The notes under the pieces are model-generated. The model had not been told where the DNA came from, did no database searches, and worked only from the letters and a program-made list of their open reading frames with translations. 64,000 nucleotides of DNA from DATJFQ01 sp035495555. GTDB lineage: Bacteria; Acidobacteriota; Vicinamibacteria; Vicinamibacterales; 2-12-FULL-66-21. Each line of letters begins with the position of its first letter. The first letter of the stretch is position 1. This document shows positions 55,848 through 64,000 of the stretch, piece after piece. The stretch covers positions 1 through 64,000 of the forward strand of contig DATJFQ010000077.1 of NCBI GenBank assembly GCA_035495555.1, written 5' to 3'. Position numbers and translations under genes: made by a program.

Positions 55848-57329
55848 CTAGAACGTCCGGCTCCACTCCTTCGGCCAGCGCTCGACGACGACCTTCTTGT
55901 CCATGTAGAACTCGATCGCGTCGTGACCCTGCGCGTGGAGGTCGCCGAAGAAGCTGCCCTTCCAGCCGGAAAAGGGGAAAAACGCCATCGGCGCGGCGAC
56001 GCCGATGTTGACCCCGATGTTGCCGGCGCGCGCCTCGTACCGGAACTTGCGCGCGTTCGCGCCGCTCGACGTGAAGATGCACGCCATGTTGCCGAACGCG
56101 GAGCGGTTCACCGCCGCAATCGCGTCGTCGAGCGTCTTCATCTCGGACAGCGCGACGACGGGGCCGAAAATCTCGGTCGTGCCGATCGTGCCGCCCGGGT
56201 CGGACACTTCGATGACGGTCGGCTTGAGGAAATAGCCGGCCTCGTGGCCGGCCACCCTGGCCGAGCGGCCGTCGACGAGCACCTTGCCGCCTTCGTCGAG
56301 GCCCTGACTCACCAGGCTCCTGATGCGTTCGCGGCTCTCGGCGGTGATGACGGGTCCCATCTGCGTGGACTCGTCGAGCCCGTTCCCGACCTTTCGCGAG
56401 GCGGCTGCCTCGAGCATGCGGGGCGTGAAGGTCTCGCGCGCGTCACCAATCGGTATCACGACCGACGCGGCGAGGCAGCGCTGCCCGGCGCACCCGAACG
56501 CGGAGTCCGCCGCCATCCTGACCGTCATGTCCATGTCGGCATCCGGCATGATGACGATCGGGTTCTTCGCGCCGCCCTGACACTGGACGCGTTTCCCGTT
56601 GGCCGCCCCACGCTGATAGATGTACTGCGCGACGGGCGACGAGCCGACGAACGAGATCGCGCGGACGTCGGGGTGATCGAGGAGCGCGTCGACCGCCTCC
56701 TTCCCGCCGTTGACGAGGCTGACGACGCCGGGGGGCAGGCCTACGCGTTCGATGACGCCCATGATCTTCTGCATCGTGAGCGGCACACGCTCCGACGGCT
56801 TGCAGATGAAGCAGTTCCCGCATGCGATCGCATACGGCAGGAACCACAGCGGAATCATCCCCGGGAAGTTGAACGGGGTGATCGCCGCGACCACACCGAT
56901 CGGCTGACGGATCATGATCTCGTCTATGCCGCTGGCGATGTCCTCGCTGTTGTAGCCCTGCGCGAGAATCGGGATGCCGCACGCCGTTTCGACGTTCTCG
57001 ACGCCGCGGCGCATCTCGGCGCGCGCCTCCCCAATCGTCTTCCCGCACTCGATCGTGATGGTGCGTGCGATGCTCTCGAGGTTGTCCTCGAGCAGCACCT
57101 TCAGCTTGAACAGGTACTGAATGCGCTCGGTGGCCGGCGTGCGGCGCCAGCCGTCGAACGCGCGGACTGCCGCAGCCACCGCGGCGTCGATGTCAGCCGC
57201 CGGGGAAAGCGGCACCCGCGCGATCGGTTCGCCCGTTGCCGGATTGATGACGTCCTTTGTCTCGGCGTTCGGCGTCTGCCATTTTCCCGCCACGTAGTTC
57301 CCGAGTGTTTCGATATGGATGGTCGGCAT
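55848..57329 (-). CDS. mmsA: CoA-acylating methylmalonate-semialdehyde dehydrogenase
   Basis: A 493-residue aldehyde dehydrogenase of the MmsA/IolA branch. [20 protein letters not shown] is typical of this branch; the catalytic cysteine is in [20 protein letters not shown] and [19 protein letters not shown] are also diagnostic. It converts (methyl)malonate semialdehyde, CoA and NAD to propionyl- or acetyl-CoA, carbon dioxide and NADH, in valine, inositol, beta-alanine or pyrimidine breakdown. It lies 24 bases after the M20 hydrolase gene. Unlike most ALDHs it needs no general-base glutamate, in keeping with the family. Confidence 0.95.
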   Translation of the reverse strand: MPTIHIETLGNYVAGKWQTPNAETKDVINPATGEPIARVPLSPAADIDAAVAAAVRAFDGWRRTPATERIQYLFKLKVLLEDNLESIARTITIECGKTIGEARAEMRRGVENVETACGIPILAQGYNSEDIASGIDEIMIRQPIGVVAAITPFNFPGMIPLWFLPYAIACGNCFICKPSERVPLTMQKIMGVIERVGLPPGVVSLVNGGKEAVDALLDHPDVRAISFVGSSPVAQYIYQRGAANGKRVQCQGGAKNPIVIMPDADMDMTVRMAADSAFGCAGQRCLAASVVIPIGDARETFTPRMLEAAASRKVGNGLDESTQMGPVITAESRERIRSLVSQGLDEGGKVLVDGRSARVAGHEAGYFLKPTVIEVSDPGGTIGTTEIFGPVVALSEMKTLDDAIAAVNRSAFGNMACIFTSSGANARKFRYEARAGNIGVNIGVAAPMAFFPFSGWKGSFFGDLHAQGHDAIEFYMDKKVVVERWPKEWSRTF

Positions 57330-57353
57330 AATCCTGGTTCCTGAGCGCAGGCC

Positions 57354-58634
57354 TCAAGCCTGCGCGGTGTTAGTCAGATCGAGCAGCGCGAGCGCGATGA
57401 CCTTCGTCGCGGCCACGAGGTCGTCCACGCCACAGTATTCGTCGGGTTGATGCGCGAGGTCCAGGATGCCTGGGCCATAGGCCACGCAGTGCGGCACGCC
57501 CGCAATCCGCGCGACGTGTTTCTGATCGTAGGTCCCGGGGCTCGCGACGAGACCGCTCCGTCCGAGCACGCGCTGGAGTGCGCGCTCCAGCGCGCCGATG
57601 ACGGGCGAGCCGTCCGGCGTCCGGGTCGGGTGGACGACCATCAGGTCCCTGATGTCGTACTGAAAATCCGGTACGTCGCGGCGGATCGCGTCGAGCATCT
57701 CGACGATTTCCGTCTTCGTCGCGTCGAACCCTTCCTCCAGCAGGAACCGTCGATCGAACACCGCGCGGCACCGATCCGCGACGCACGGCGTCTGGATGCC
57801 GTCGACCGGCTGGCCGCCGTCGATCCCGTTCACGTTCAGCGTCGCGTGGCGCGCGCCTGGCGGGATCACCGGCACGTCCGTCGTGCGCGACGCGAGCTTC
57901 GGCTGCAGCTCGCGGTGGATCCGATCGAGCAGGAGGCCCATGTGATCAATCGCGCTCACGCCGTGGAACGGCATGCTGCCATGCGCGATCCGCCCCCGCG
58001 TCTGCACTTCGAACCAGTAGACGCCGCGGTGGCCGATGCAGATGCGATCGACGTAGAGCGGCTCCGGGATGATGACGTAGTCCGTACGATCCTTGCTCAG
58101 GCGCCGGTGCTCCGCGAGCCACGCGACGCCCGCGAACCCGCCGCTTTCTTCATCAACGGTCCCGCTGACCTCCACCGTGCCGTTCAATTCGATCCCGGCG
58201 CGGCGGATCGCTTCGGACGCGAACACCGCGGCGGCGATGCCGGCCTTCATGTCGCAGGATCCGCGGCCGTAGATCTTTCCATCTCGCACCTCGCCGCCCC
58301 AGGGATCCACCGTCCAGCCGTCACCCGCGGGAACGACGTCGAAGTGCCCGTTCAAATGGACGACCGGCCGGTCGGACCGGCCGCGGCGGGCACCCACGAC
58401 GTTGATGCGCGGATGCGCGACGGTGTGCTCAGGTCGCCCTTCTGCGGCGTAGTACTCCGTTTCGAACCCGCAGTCGGCGAGCACGTGCCCGATGAACCGC
58501 GCGCACTCCTCGTAGAGATCGCCCGGCGGATTGATCGTGGGAATGCGAATCATCGCCGAGGTGAACGCGACGGCTTCCTCAGCCAGCGCGTCCACCTGAC
58601 GGAGGACGTCGTCGATTGTCGTCGTGGCGCTCAC
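57354..58634 (-). CDS. M20-family metallohydrolase (ArgE/DapE type)
   Basis: A 426-residue cytoplasmic di-zinc hydrolase. Ligand motifs are LNGHFDVVPAG, YGRGSCDMKAG, VDEESGGFAG, IIPEPLYV and LAHQPDEYC. A lid domain (about 195-315) interrupts the catalytic part. The start is a GTG overlapping the TGA of the TonB receptor (GTGA). It cleaves an amide of an N-acyl or N-carbamoyl amino acid or dipeptide; the exact substrate is unknown. Its place between a receptor and mmsA suggests that its product is degraded through a semialdehyde. Confidence 0.92.
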   Translation of the reverse strand: MSATTTIDDVLRQVDALAEEAVAFTSAMIRIPTINPPGDLYEECARFIGHVLADCGFETEYYAAEGRPEHTVAHPRINVVGARRGRSDRPVVHLNGHFDVVPAGDGWTVDPWGGEVRDGKIYGRGSCDMKAGIAAAVFASEAIRRAGIELNGTVEVSGTVDEESGGFAGVAWLAEHRRLSKDRTDYVIIPEPLYVDRICIGHRGVYWFEVQTRGRIAHGSMPFHGVSAIDHMGLLLDRIHRELQPKLASRTTDVPVIPPGARHATLNVNGIDGGQPVDGIQTPCVADRCRAVFDRRFLLEEGFDATKTEIVEMLDAIRRDVPDFQYDIRDLMVVHPTRTPDGSPVIGALERALQRVLGRSGLVASPGTYDQKHVARIAGVPHCVAYGPGILDLAHQPDEYCGVDDLVAATKVIALALLDLTNTAQA

Positions 58635-61600
58635 TGACGTCCGAAGAAATACCGGATGCCGATCTGCATCTCGCGTCCGGGAAAGAAGGTCGTCGGGGTG
58701 CCAAAGCTCGGGCCCGACACGTTCGAGACGCTGGCCACGTTGGCGCGATTGAACAGATTGAATGCCTCGACCAGCACCGAAATCGTTTGCCCGCCGGGGA
58801 TGGGCACCTGTTTTTCCACGCGCAGGTCGACGTCGCCGTACGCCTTCGTGCGGAACGCGTTCCGCGCCTGCGTCGTGTCGCGCTGGTCGACCAGGCCGTC
58901 GCCGTCGGTGTCGACGATGCCCCGGGGGTTGAAGGCGGACCCGCTGCGCCAGAACGCGATGCCGCTGACGTGAATGTCGAACGGCAGCACGACGAGGCCG
59001 TTGGCGGTGAACACGTGCGGCACCGACTGGTTCGACGGCCCGTAGTCGATGTCCGGATGGTTGTTGTTGCTGAATCCGGAGCCGACGCTGCCGGTCAGGA
59101 GATTGTCGTTCGCGCGCGAGTACGTGTACGACCCGCCGAACTGGTAGCGCTTCGTGAACGACTTCTTCACCGACAGCACGAGGCCATCGTAGTTGATCAG
59201 GCCGTCGTAGCCGACGGCGTTGATGCGCGGTCCGCCGTCGGTCGTCTTCCCGAAGTTCGGATCGCCGGGCGGCACGTCGAACAGATTGATGATGCGCCGC
59301 GTGAGCAAATCGCGTGTGCGGCGGTGGACGTAGGTGGCGGACACGCCGAGCGATTCGCCAATCTGGCGGTCGACGCCCAGGCTGAACGCGTTCGTGCGCG
59401 GCGTCTTGTCGTTCGAATAGACCGACACATCACGGCTCAGATTGAGCGGACCGCGGGGGAAGATCGACAGGACACGGTCACCGACGATCGATCCGCCCGG
59501 CACGTCGAAGAATTCGAAGTCCGTCCCCGGGTACGTGGATTCGAGGAGCGCCAGCGCCTGAGCGGGCGTCTTGCCGGACAACTGCTGCACGTTGTCGGAC
59601 GTCACGACCGGCGGCTTCGTCGGGTCCGCCACAGCGATGCCGAGCAGCTTGTAGAGCGCGAGCGGATCGTTCCGCAGCGCGTTCGCGAACCCGGCATACG
59701 CGGGGTTTTCCGCCGGCGTGCGGACGCCCGGCGTCGCGGTGGGGAACCCGGATGTGATGACGAGGTCGATGAGCGAGTCGGTGTACTCGGCGCCGAGCCG
59801 CGGCAGTGCGACGTCGAACACCGATCGCGTGAAGACGCCCCCCTTCTCCGGTACCGTCGCCGCCGCCGAGAGCAGGTTGCGATCGTAGAACAAGCCCCAG
59901 TTCGCCTTCACGATCGTGTTGTGCTGGTTGTTGATGTCCCACGCGACGCCGAGTCGCGGCGCAATATCGTTCTTGTCGCCGCCGAACAGGCTGTCGTAGT
60001 CGTAGCGCACGCCCGCGTCGACGGTCACCCCGTGGCCGACATCCCAGCGATCCTGGCCGTAGAACGCCGTCGCGTTGCTGGTGATGTTCAGATCGAGCGA
60101 CCCGCCGGGTGCGGCCGGAAGCGTGAAGAATCGCGCGGCTGGTTGCGCGAACCCGAGCCGGCGGAACGCGTCCGCCATGAGGTCGCCCGCATTGGGCGCC
60201 AGGAAGGCGGCCGAATATTCCACGTCGTTGGTGACCTGGTTGTACCCGGTCAGCGTCACGCGGTTGAAGTCCCATCCCGCCTTGAGCTGGTGCGATCCGT
60301 GATTGCCCGCGATGAGATGCGTCAGCGATTGCGCGAGCTGCAGCCGGTTCGGCTGCCGCAATGACTGCCCGCCGAACGGCGCGCCGGTCTGGAGAAATCC
60401 CGGGCTGCGGAGCAGCAGCAGAATCGGCTCGGACCGCTGCGTTTGTTCGAGATTCTGCCCGAACCGGCCGTGCGTATACCCGACGGTGCTCTCGAGGAAC
60501 GTGCTCGCGCCGAGCGTCGCGGTCTCACGGGCGATCAGCGCGTACCCCTTGTTGCCGCTCGTCGCTGCCGCGCTCGGCAGCGCCTGCGTGCCGGCGACCG
60601 GCGAACTGATTTCACCGGTGACGTCCTGGTTGTTGCCGTTGCCGGTGACGCTCAGCCGGTTCGACGCGTTCAGGTTGTAATCGACTTTACCGACCAGCGT
60701 GTAGGCGCCCGTCTTCGGCCCGATGTTGAAGTCTTCGGTACCTGACGGGGTCGCAATCCCGCTCTGCACCCACGCCGGGATCACCGATCGATTCAGGTTC
60801 ACGCCCCGCGTCTCGTCCAGCCGCTCGAACGATCCGAAGAAGAACGCCTTGTCGTGGACGATCGGGCCGCCCGCCGTGCCGCCCCACTGATTCCGCGACA
60901 GCTTCGGCGGGGCCTGCCCCGGCACGTTCGACGCGTCCAGCGCGTCGTCGCGCCGGAACCAGAAGCCGCGGCCGTTCACCTGGTTGGTGCCCGAGCGCGT
61001 GATGATGTTGACGACGCCGCCCTGCGCGCGGCCGAACTCGGCTTCGTAGCCCGTCGTGACGACTTCGAACTCACGGACCGAGTCCTGCGTGTATCGGAGC
61101 GCCGCACCGCCGTTCAGCGGATCATTGTTATCCGCGCCGTCGACGAGAAAGGACACCGCGGCGCCGCGCTCGCCGAAGATCGAGACGTTCGCCCCCTGCT
61201 GCCCTTCGGGCACGGGCCTCGCGCCCGGCGCGAGCGCGACGAGGTCCACGAAGTTGCGTCCGTTCAACGGCAGGGCGTCGATCGTCCGGCTCTCGACGCG
61301 TGAGGACATGTCGGAGCGCGTCACCTCGATCACGGGAACGACTTCGGATACCTGAACGGACTCGGACACGCCTGCGACCGACATCGCCTCGTCGAGCGTC
61401 GTCTGGCGGTTCAGCGCGACCTCGACCTGGGTGCGGGTGATGGGAGCGAAACCGCTCAACTCGAACTGCACCTGATACACGCCAGGCGGTACCAACGGCA
61501 TGCGGTAGGTGCCATCGGCTGCGGTGGTCGCGATCTCGTTTTCACGCTGGAGTGAAGGGCCGGTGAGGGTCACGGTGACGCCAGGCAGCACCGCGCCGCT

Positions 61601-61708
61601 GGCATCACGGACGGTCCCCGCGATCGAGCCTGTCACTTGCGCGGCGGCAGGCCAGGCGAAGGCACCGATGACCAGAAACAGCAGACTCAGACGCGAGCGG
61701 CACATCAT
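58631..61708 (-). CDS. TonB-dependent receptor, Oar-like, with regulatory-like N-domain (2)
   Basis: A 1025-residue outer-membrane protein. The first ATG of a pair is used, with GGAGG six bases upstream. After the signal (WPAAAQ) is the regulatory-like domain (GTVRDASGAVLPGVTVTLTG), then a plug (ALPLNGRNFVDLVALAPGAR, SFLVDGADNNDPLNGG) and a barrel that ends RYFFGRQ, with a penultimate basic pair rather than a terminal Phe. It heads an operon receptor-M20-mmsA and diverges from a MerR-Xre-cupin regulator, which makes it a likely ligand-induced importer. Confidence 0.93.
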   Translation of the reverse strand: MMCRSRLSLLFLVIGAFAWPAAAQVTGSIAGTVRDASGAVLPGVTVTLTGPSLQRENEIATTAADGTYRMPLVPPGVYQVQFELSGFAPITRTQVEVALNRQTTLDEAMSVAGVSESVQVSEVVPVIEVTRSDMSSRVESRTIDALPLNGRNFVDLVALAPGARPVPEGQQGANVSIFGERGAAVSFLVDGADNNDPLNGGAALRYTQDSVREFEVVTTGYEAEFGRAQGGVVNIITRSGTNQVNGRGFWFRRDDALDASNVPGQAPPKLSRNQWGGTAGGPIVHDKAFFFGSFERLDETRGVNLNRSVIPAWVQSGIATPSGTEDFNIGPKTGAYTLVGKVDYNLNASNRLSVTGNGNNQDVTGEISSPVAGTQALPSAAATSGNKGYALIARETATLGASTFLESTVGYTHGRFGQNLEQTQRSEPILLLLRSPGFLQTGAPFGGQSLRQPNRLQLAQSLTHLIAGNHGSHQLKAGWDFNRVTLTGYNQVTNDVEYSAAFLAPNAGDLMADAFRRLGFAQPAARFFTLPAAPGGSLDLNITSNATAFYGQDRWDVGHGVTVDAGVRYDYDSLFGGDKNDIAPRLGVAWDINNQHNTIVKANWGLFYDRNLLSAAATVPEKGGVFTRSVFDVALPRLGAEYTDSLIDLVITSGFPTATPGVRTPAENPAYAGFANALRNDPLALYKLLGIAVADPTKPPVVTSDNVQQLSGKTPAQALALLESTYPGTDFEFFDVPGGSIVGDRVLSIFPRGPLNLSRDVSVYSNDKTPRTNAFSLGVDRQIGESLGVSATYVHRRTRDLLTRRIINLFDVPPGDPNFGKTTDGGPRINAVGYDGLINYDGLVLSVKKSFTKRYQFGGSYTYSRANDNLLTGSVGSGFSNNNHPDIDYGPSNQSVPHVFTANGLVVLPFDIHVSGIAFWRSGSAFNPRGIVDTDGDGLVDQRDTTQARNAFRTKAYGDVDLRVEKQVPIPGGQTISVLVEAFNLFNRANVASVSNVSGPSFGTPTTFFPGREMQIGIRYFFGRQ

Positions 61709-61733
61709 GGGAACCTCCGACGACTTCGTGCTG

Positions 61734-61763
61734 TGTTTACAGGAACCCTGCAATCTTGTCAAA
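61734..61763 (-). promoter_or_regulatory. Promoter of TonB receptor 2 (TTGACA-N17-TAAACA)
   Basis: Minus-strand TTGACA (61762-61757) and TAAACA (61739-61734) are 17 bases apart, 26 bases before the ATG. TTGCAG again lies in the spacer at the same distance as in the promoter of receptor 1. The site is in the 87-base region shared with the divergent regulator gene. Confidence 0.75.
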
Positions 61764-61795
61764 CACCGGACGATGCACTACGATTCGCGTTTTGC

Positions 61796-62635
61796 ATGGC
61801 CAAGGCACCCGTCCAGCCGCGTGCACGTGGTCGGCGCGATCCGTCCTCGCCCGCGTATGGGTTTCTGACCGTCGGACAGACGGCGCGGATCCTCGGCGTC
61901 AGTCCTTCGACGCTCCGGCTGTGGGAGAACGTCGGCCTGGTGAGCCCGATCCGGAGCAACGGCCGCTATCGCCTGTACAGTCCCGAGCTGCTCAAGGTTC
62001 TCAAGCGCATCAAATATCTGCGCGACGTGCAGCGGTTGAACGTGCCAGGGATCAAACGCGAACTGGGGACGCCGACGATCGAGCGCGCGCCGCACGGGCA
62101 GAAGCCGCTCGGGCCGCAGCTGCGCCGCATGCGGCAGCGCCGCGAGATGGCGCTCGCTGAGGCCGCCGCGCGGGCGGGAATCTCCGCCGGATTCCTCAGC
62201 TCGCTCGAACGCGCGCAGGCCAACGCGTCCGTCGCCACGCTCCAGCGTCTGGCGAACGCGTACGGGACGACGGTGATGGAGCTGTTCCATACGCCGAGCC
62301 ATCACGGCCGCCTCGTGAAGCCGAATGAACGGCGGGTGCTCGAAGTGCACCCGGGCGTCCGGATGGAGCTGCTGTCGAGCGGCGCGCCGATGCTGCAGTC
62401 GATGCTCTTCCGCGTGGCTCCCCTGGCGGGCAGCGACGGCGCGTACTCGCACCAGGGGGAAGAGTTCATTTTCATGATCTCGGGGACGCTGGAAATCTGG
62501 CTCGACGAACTGCAGTGCTTCGTGCTGCAGGCGGGCGACAGCTTCTGGTTCGAAAGCACGCACGGGCACCGCTGGTTCAACCCTGGAGATACGGAAGCGG
62601 CGCTGCTTTGGATCAACACGCCGCCCACGTTTTAG
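61796..62635 (+). CDS. MerR-Xre-cupin three-domain transcription regulator
   Basis: A 279-residue regulator with two different DNA-binding domains. Residues about 20-90 are a MerR helix-turn-helix and wing (TVGQTARILGVSPSTLRLWE, SNGRYRLYSPELLKVLKRI). Residues about 105-160 are an Xre/HTH_3 domain (LRRMRQRREMALAEAAARAG, SLERAQANASVATLQRLA). Residues about 185-275 are a cupin (SHQGEEFIFMISGTLEIWLD, GDSFWFESTHGHRWFNPGD). Xre-cupin proteins such as PuuR sense small molecules; the added MerR module is unusual. It diverges from the receptor-M20-mmsA operon and precedes a symporter gene, so it probably controls both. Confidence 0.9.
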   Translation: MAKAPVQPRARGRRDPSSPAYGFLTVGQTARILGVSPSTLRLWENVGLVSPIRSNGRYRLYSPELLKVLKRIKYLRDVQRLNVPGIKRELGTPTIERAPHGQKPLGPQLRRMRQRREMALAEAAARAGISAGFLSSLERAQANASVATLQRLANAYGTTVMELFHTPSHHGRLVKPNERRVLEVHPGVRMELLSSGAPMLQSMLFRVAPLAGSDGAYSHQGEEFIFMISGTLEIWLDELQCFVLQAGDSFWFESTHGHRWFNPGDTEAALLWINTPPTF

Positions 62636-62680
62636 GCAAAGATCGCAAAGATCAAAAAGATCGAAAAGATCAGCAAGAGA
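62636..62680. repeat. Nonamer array, GCAAAGATC unit
   Basis: Two exact and two one- or two-base variants of GCAAAGATC, then a decayed copy, begin on the base after the regulator stop codon. Same unit as at 10666-10693, there on the opposite side of a gene. Confidence 0.88.
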
Positions 62681-62702
62681 TTTAGAGAGATCTACGGGTT
62701 CA

Positions 62703-64000
62703 GTGGCTTATCTCCTGATCATCGTCGTTTATTCGCTGGCGCAGATCGCGCTCGGGCTGTGGATCTCGCGTCGCGTGCACGGGGCGAAGGACTTTTTCGT
62801 CGCCGGGCGGAGCCTCGGGCCGGGGCTGCTGTTTGCGACGTTTCTGGCGGCGAACATCGGCGGCGGATCGACGATCGGCGCGACGGGTCTGGGATACCGA
62901 GATGGCCTCGCTGCGTGGTGGTGGGTCGGGTCGGCCGGGATCGGCTCCGCGATTCTGGCGGTCTGGGTGGGCCCGACGATCCGCCGCATTGCTGCTGAGC
63001 ACGACCTTCGAACCGCAGGCGACTACCTGGAATGGCGGTATGACCGCCGGGTGCGCGCCGTCATCGCCGCACTGCTCTGGATCGGGACGGTCGCGATTCT
63101 CGCGGGTCAGCTCGTCGGTATCGCCTGGATTCTCGAGGTGGTGATCGGCACGCCGAAAATTGTCGGCTGCGCGATCGGCGCGATCGTCGTGACCGCGTAT
63201 TTCGCCGCAGGCGGCCTGTTGTCGTCTGCCTTCGTCAACATCGTTCAGTTGAGCGTCAAGGTCGTCGGGTTTCTCATCGCGCTGCCGATCGTGATGCACG
63301 CGATCGGCGGATGGTCGGGGTTGCACGCGTCGATCCCGTCGCCCGCGATGTGGAACCCATGGCGGAACGGCGCCTCCGGCTGGATCTACGTGGCGATGCT
63401 GGCGCCGAATTTCATCATCTCGCCGGGGCTGCTGCAGAAGGTGTACGGCGCGAAAGACGATCGCACCGTTCGCATCGGCGTTGGTCTGAATGCGGCGTGC
63501 CTGCTCGTTTACGCGCTGATGCCGACGGTGCTCGGTATGGCGTCGCTGGTCCTCCATCCGGGGCTGGCGAACCGCGAGCTCGCGCTGCCGATGCTGTTCA
63601 TGCACGACGTGCCGTTCTGGGTCGGCGCGCTTGGCCTCGCGGCCGTGTTTTCGGCCGAGATCAGCGCGGCCGACGCGGTGCTCTTCATGCTCGCGACGTC
63701 ACTGTCGCAGGATCTCTACAAGCGCTTCATCAATCCGGAGGCGAGCGATGACCGTGTGCTGCGTGTGGCGCGGCTGGCCTCGGTGGCGGGCGGCATCAGC
63801 GCCGTGATCGTCGCGTTCGCCTCGAAGACGGTCATCGATGCGCTCAGCGTCTTTTACACCGTCCTCGCCGTGAGCCTGTTCGTCCCCGTCGTCGCGGGGC
63901 TTTACATGCGTCGGCCGCGGGCCGGCGATGCGTTGAGCGCGATTGCCGGCGGCGTCGCGACCGTCGTCGTCGCGCAGCTCTGGAACGGCGGCAGGGCGAT
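62703..64000 (+). CDS. Sodium:solute symporter (SSS family), 3' end outside window
   Basis: The first 432 codons of an SSS transporter, open to the window end. The GTG start (VAYLLIIVVYSLAQIALG) is the first usable codon after the nonamer array. Core blocks are DFFVAGRSLGPGLLFATFLA, GGGSTIGATGLGYRDGLAAW, YLEWRYDRRVRAVIA and AAVFSAEISAADAVLFMLAT. At least eleven helices are visible. It lacks the long hydrophilic insertion of the symporter at 38401. Position behind the MerR-Xre-cupin gene suggests uptake of the molecule that regulator senses. Confidence 0.9.
   Translation, partial: MAYLLIIVVYSLAQIALGLWISRRVHGAKDFFVAGRSLGPGLLFATFLAANIGGGSTIGATGLGYRDGLAAWWWVGSAGIGSAILAVWVGPTIRRIAAEHDLRTAGDYLEWRYDRRVRAVIAALLWIGTVAILAGQLVGIAWILEVVIGTPKIVGCAIGAIVVTAYFAAGGLLSSAFVNIVQLSVKVVGFLIALPIVMHAIGGWSGLHASIPSPAMWNPWRNGASGWIYVAMLAPNFIISPGLLQKVYGAKDDRTVRIGVGLNAACLLVYALMPTVLGMASLVLHPGLANRELALPMLFMHDVPFWVGALGLAAVFSAEISAADAVLFMLATSLSQDLYKRFINPEASDDRVLRVARLASVAGGISAVIVAFASKTVIDALSVFYTVLAVSLFVPVVAGLYMRRPRAGDALSAIAGGVATVVVAQLWNGGRA

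Overview
The window is a GC-rich, gene-dense bacterial chromosome segment. No rRNA, tRNA, CRISPR array, prophage or intact insertion sequence was seen. The gene set points to Acidobacteriota, most likely a Vicinamibacteria-type member. The reasons are an alternative complex III operon fused to an A2-type caa3 oxidase operon, Oar-like TonB-dependent receptors with an N-terminal carboxypeptidase-regulatory-like domain, a DUF5117/DUF4953-type zinc protease, and many secreted peptidases. The taxonomic placement is inference from gene content.

Layout. 1-2.2 kb: the 3' end of a metallo-beta-lactamase-fold gene, a secreted two-repeat protein and a small helix-turn-helix-like protein. 2.2-6.6 kb (minus): a MacAB-type exporter with an adaptor, an ATPase and two different FtsX-like permeases. 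6.9-20.0 kb (minus): a 12-gene respiratory operon, actABCDEF, an unknown membrane protein, a SCO-type copper protein, then cytochrome oxidase subunits II, I, III and IV. It ends at a clear rho-independent terminator. 20.2-27.5 kb (plus): M61 peptidase, thioredoxin-reductase-like flavoprotein, MocR regulator, YHS-domain protein, methyltransferase and a MutS-like ATPase with predicted membrane segments. 27.5-37.7 kb: a surface-glycan locus with a GT-C-like membrane protein, five GT2 glycosyltransferases, a methyltransferase and a Wzm/Wzt-like ABC exporter. 38-49.8 kb: an SSS symporter preceded by a 39-residue membrane ORF, an aminotransferase plus zinc metalloprotease pair, an S9 peptidase, a GH42-like hydrolase and an SDR oxidoreductase. 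49.8-64 kb: S41 and P1 peptidases, two TonB-dependent receptors, an M20 hydrolase, methylmalonate-semialdehyde dehydrogenase, a divergent MerR-Xre-cupin regulator and a second SSS symporter cut by the window end.

How the genes work together. Quinol is oxidised by ACIII. Electrons pass through its cytochrome subunits to the cytochrome c domain of oxidase subunit II, and SCO supplies copper. The right half looks like a peptide and small-molecule scavenging region: outer-membrane receptors, secreted or periplasmic peptidases, sodium symporters and a catabolic dehydrogenase.

The most unusual signal is a set of short tandem arrays with a strict 7-nt period. There are at least seven unrelated unit families, plus a 9-nt family. 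They sit in intergenic gaps, are often followed by their own inverted copy, and in three places lie inside coding sequence (ActB, the ActE signal peptide and the zinc metalloprotease). Both TonB-receptor genes also share a distinctive TTGACA-N17-TAAA promoter with a conserved TTGCAG core.
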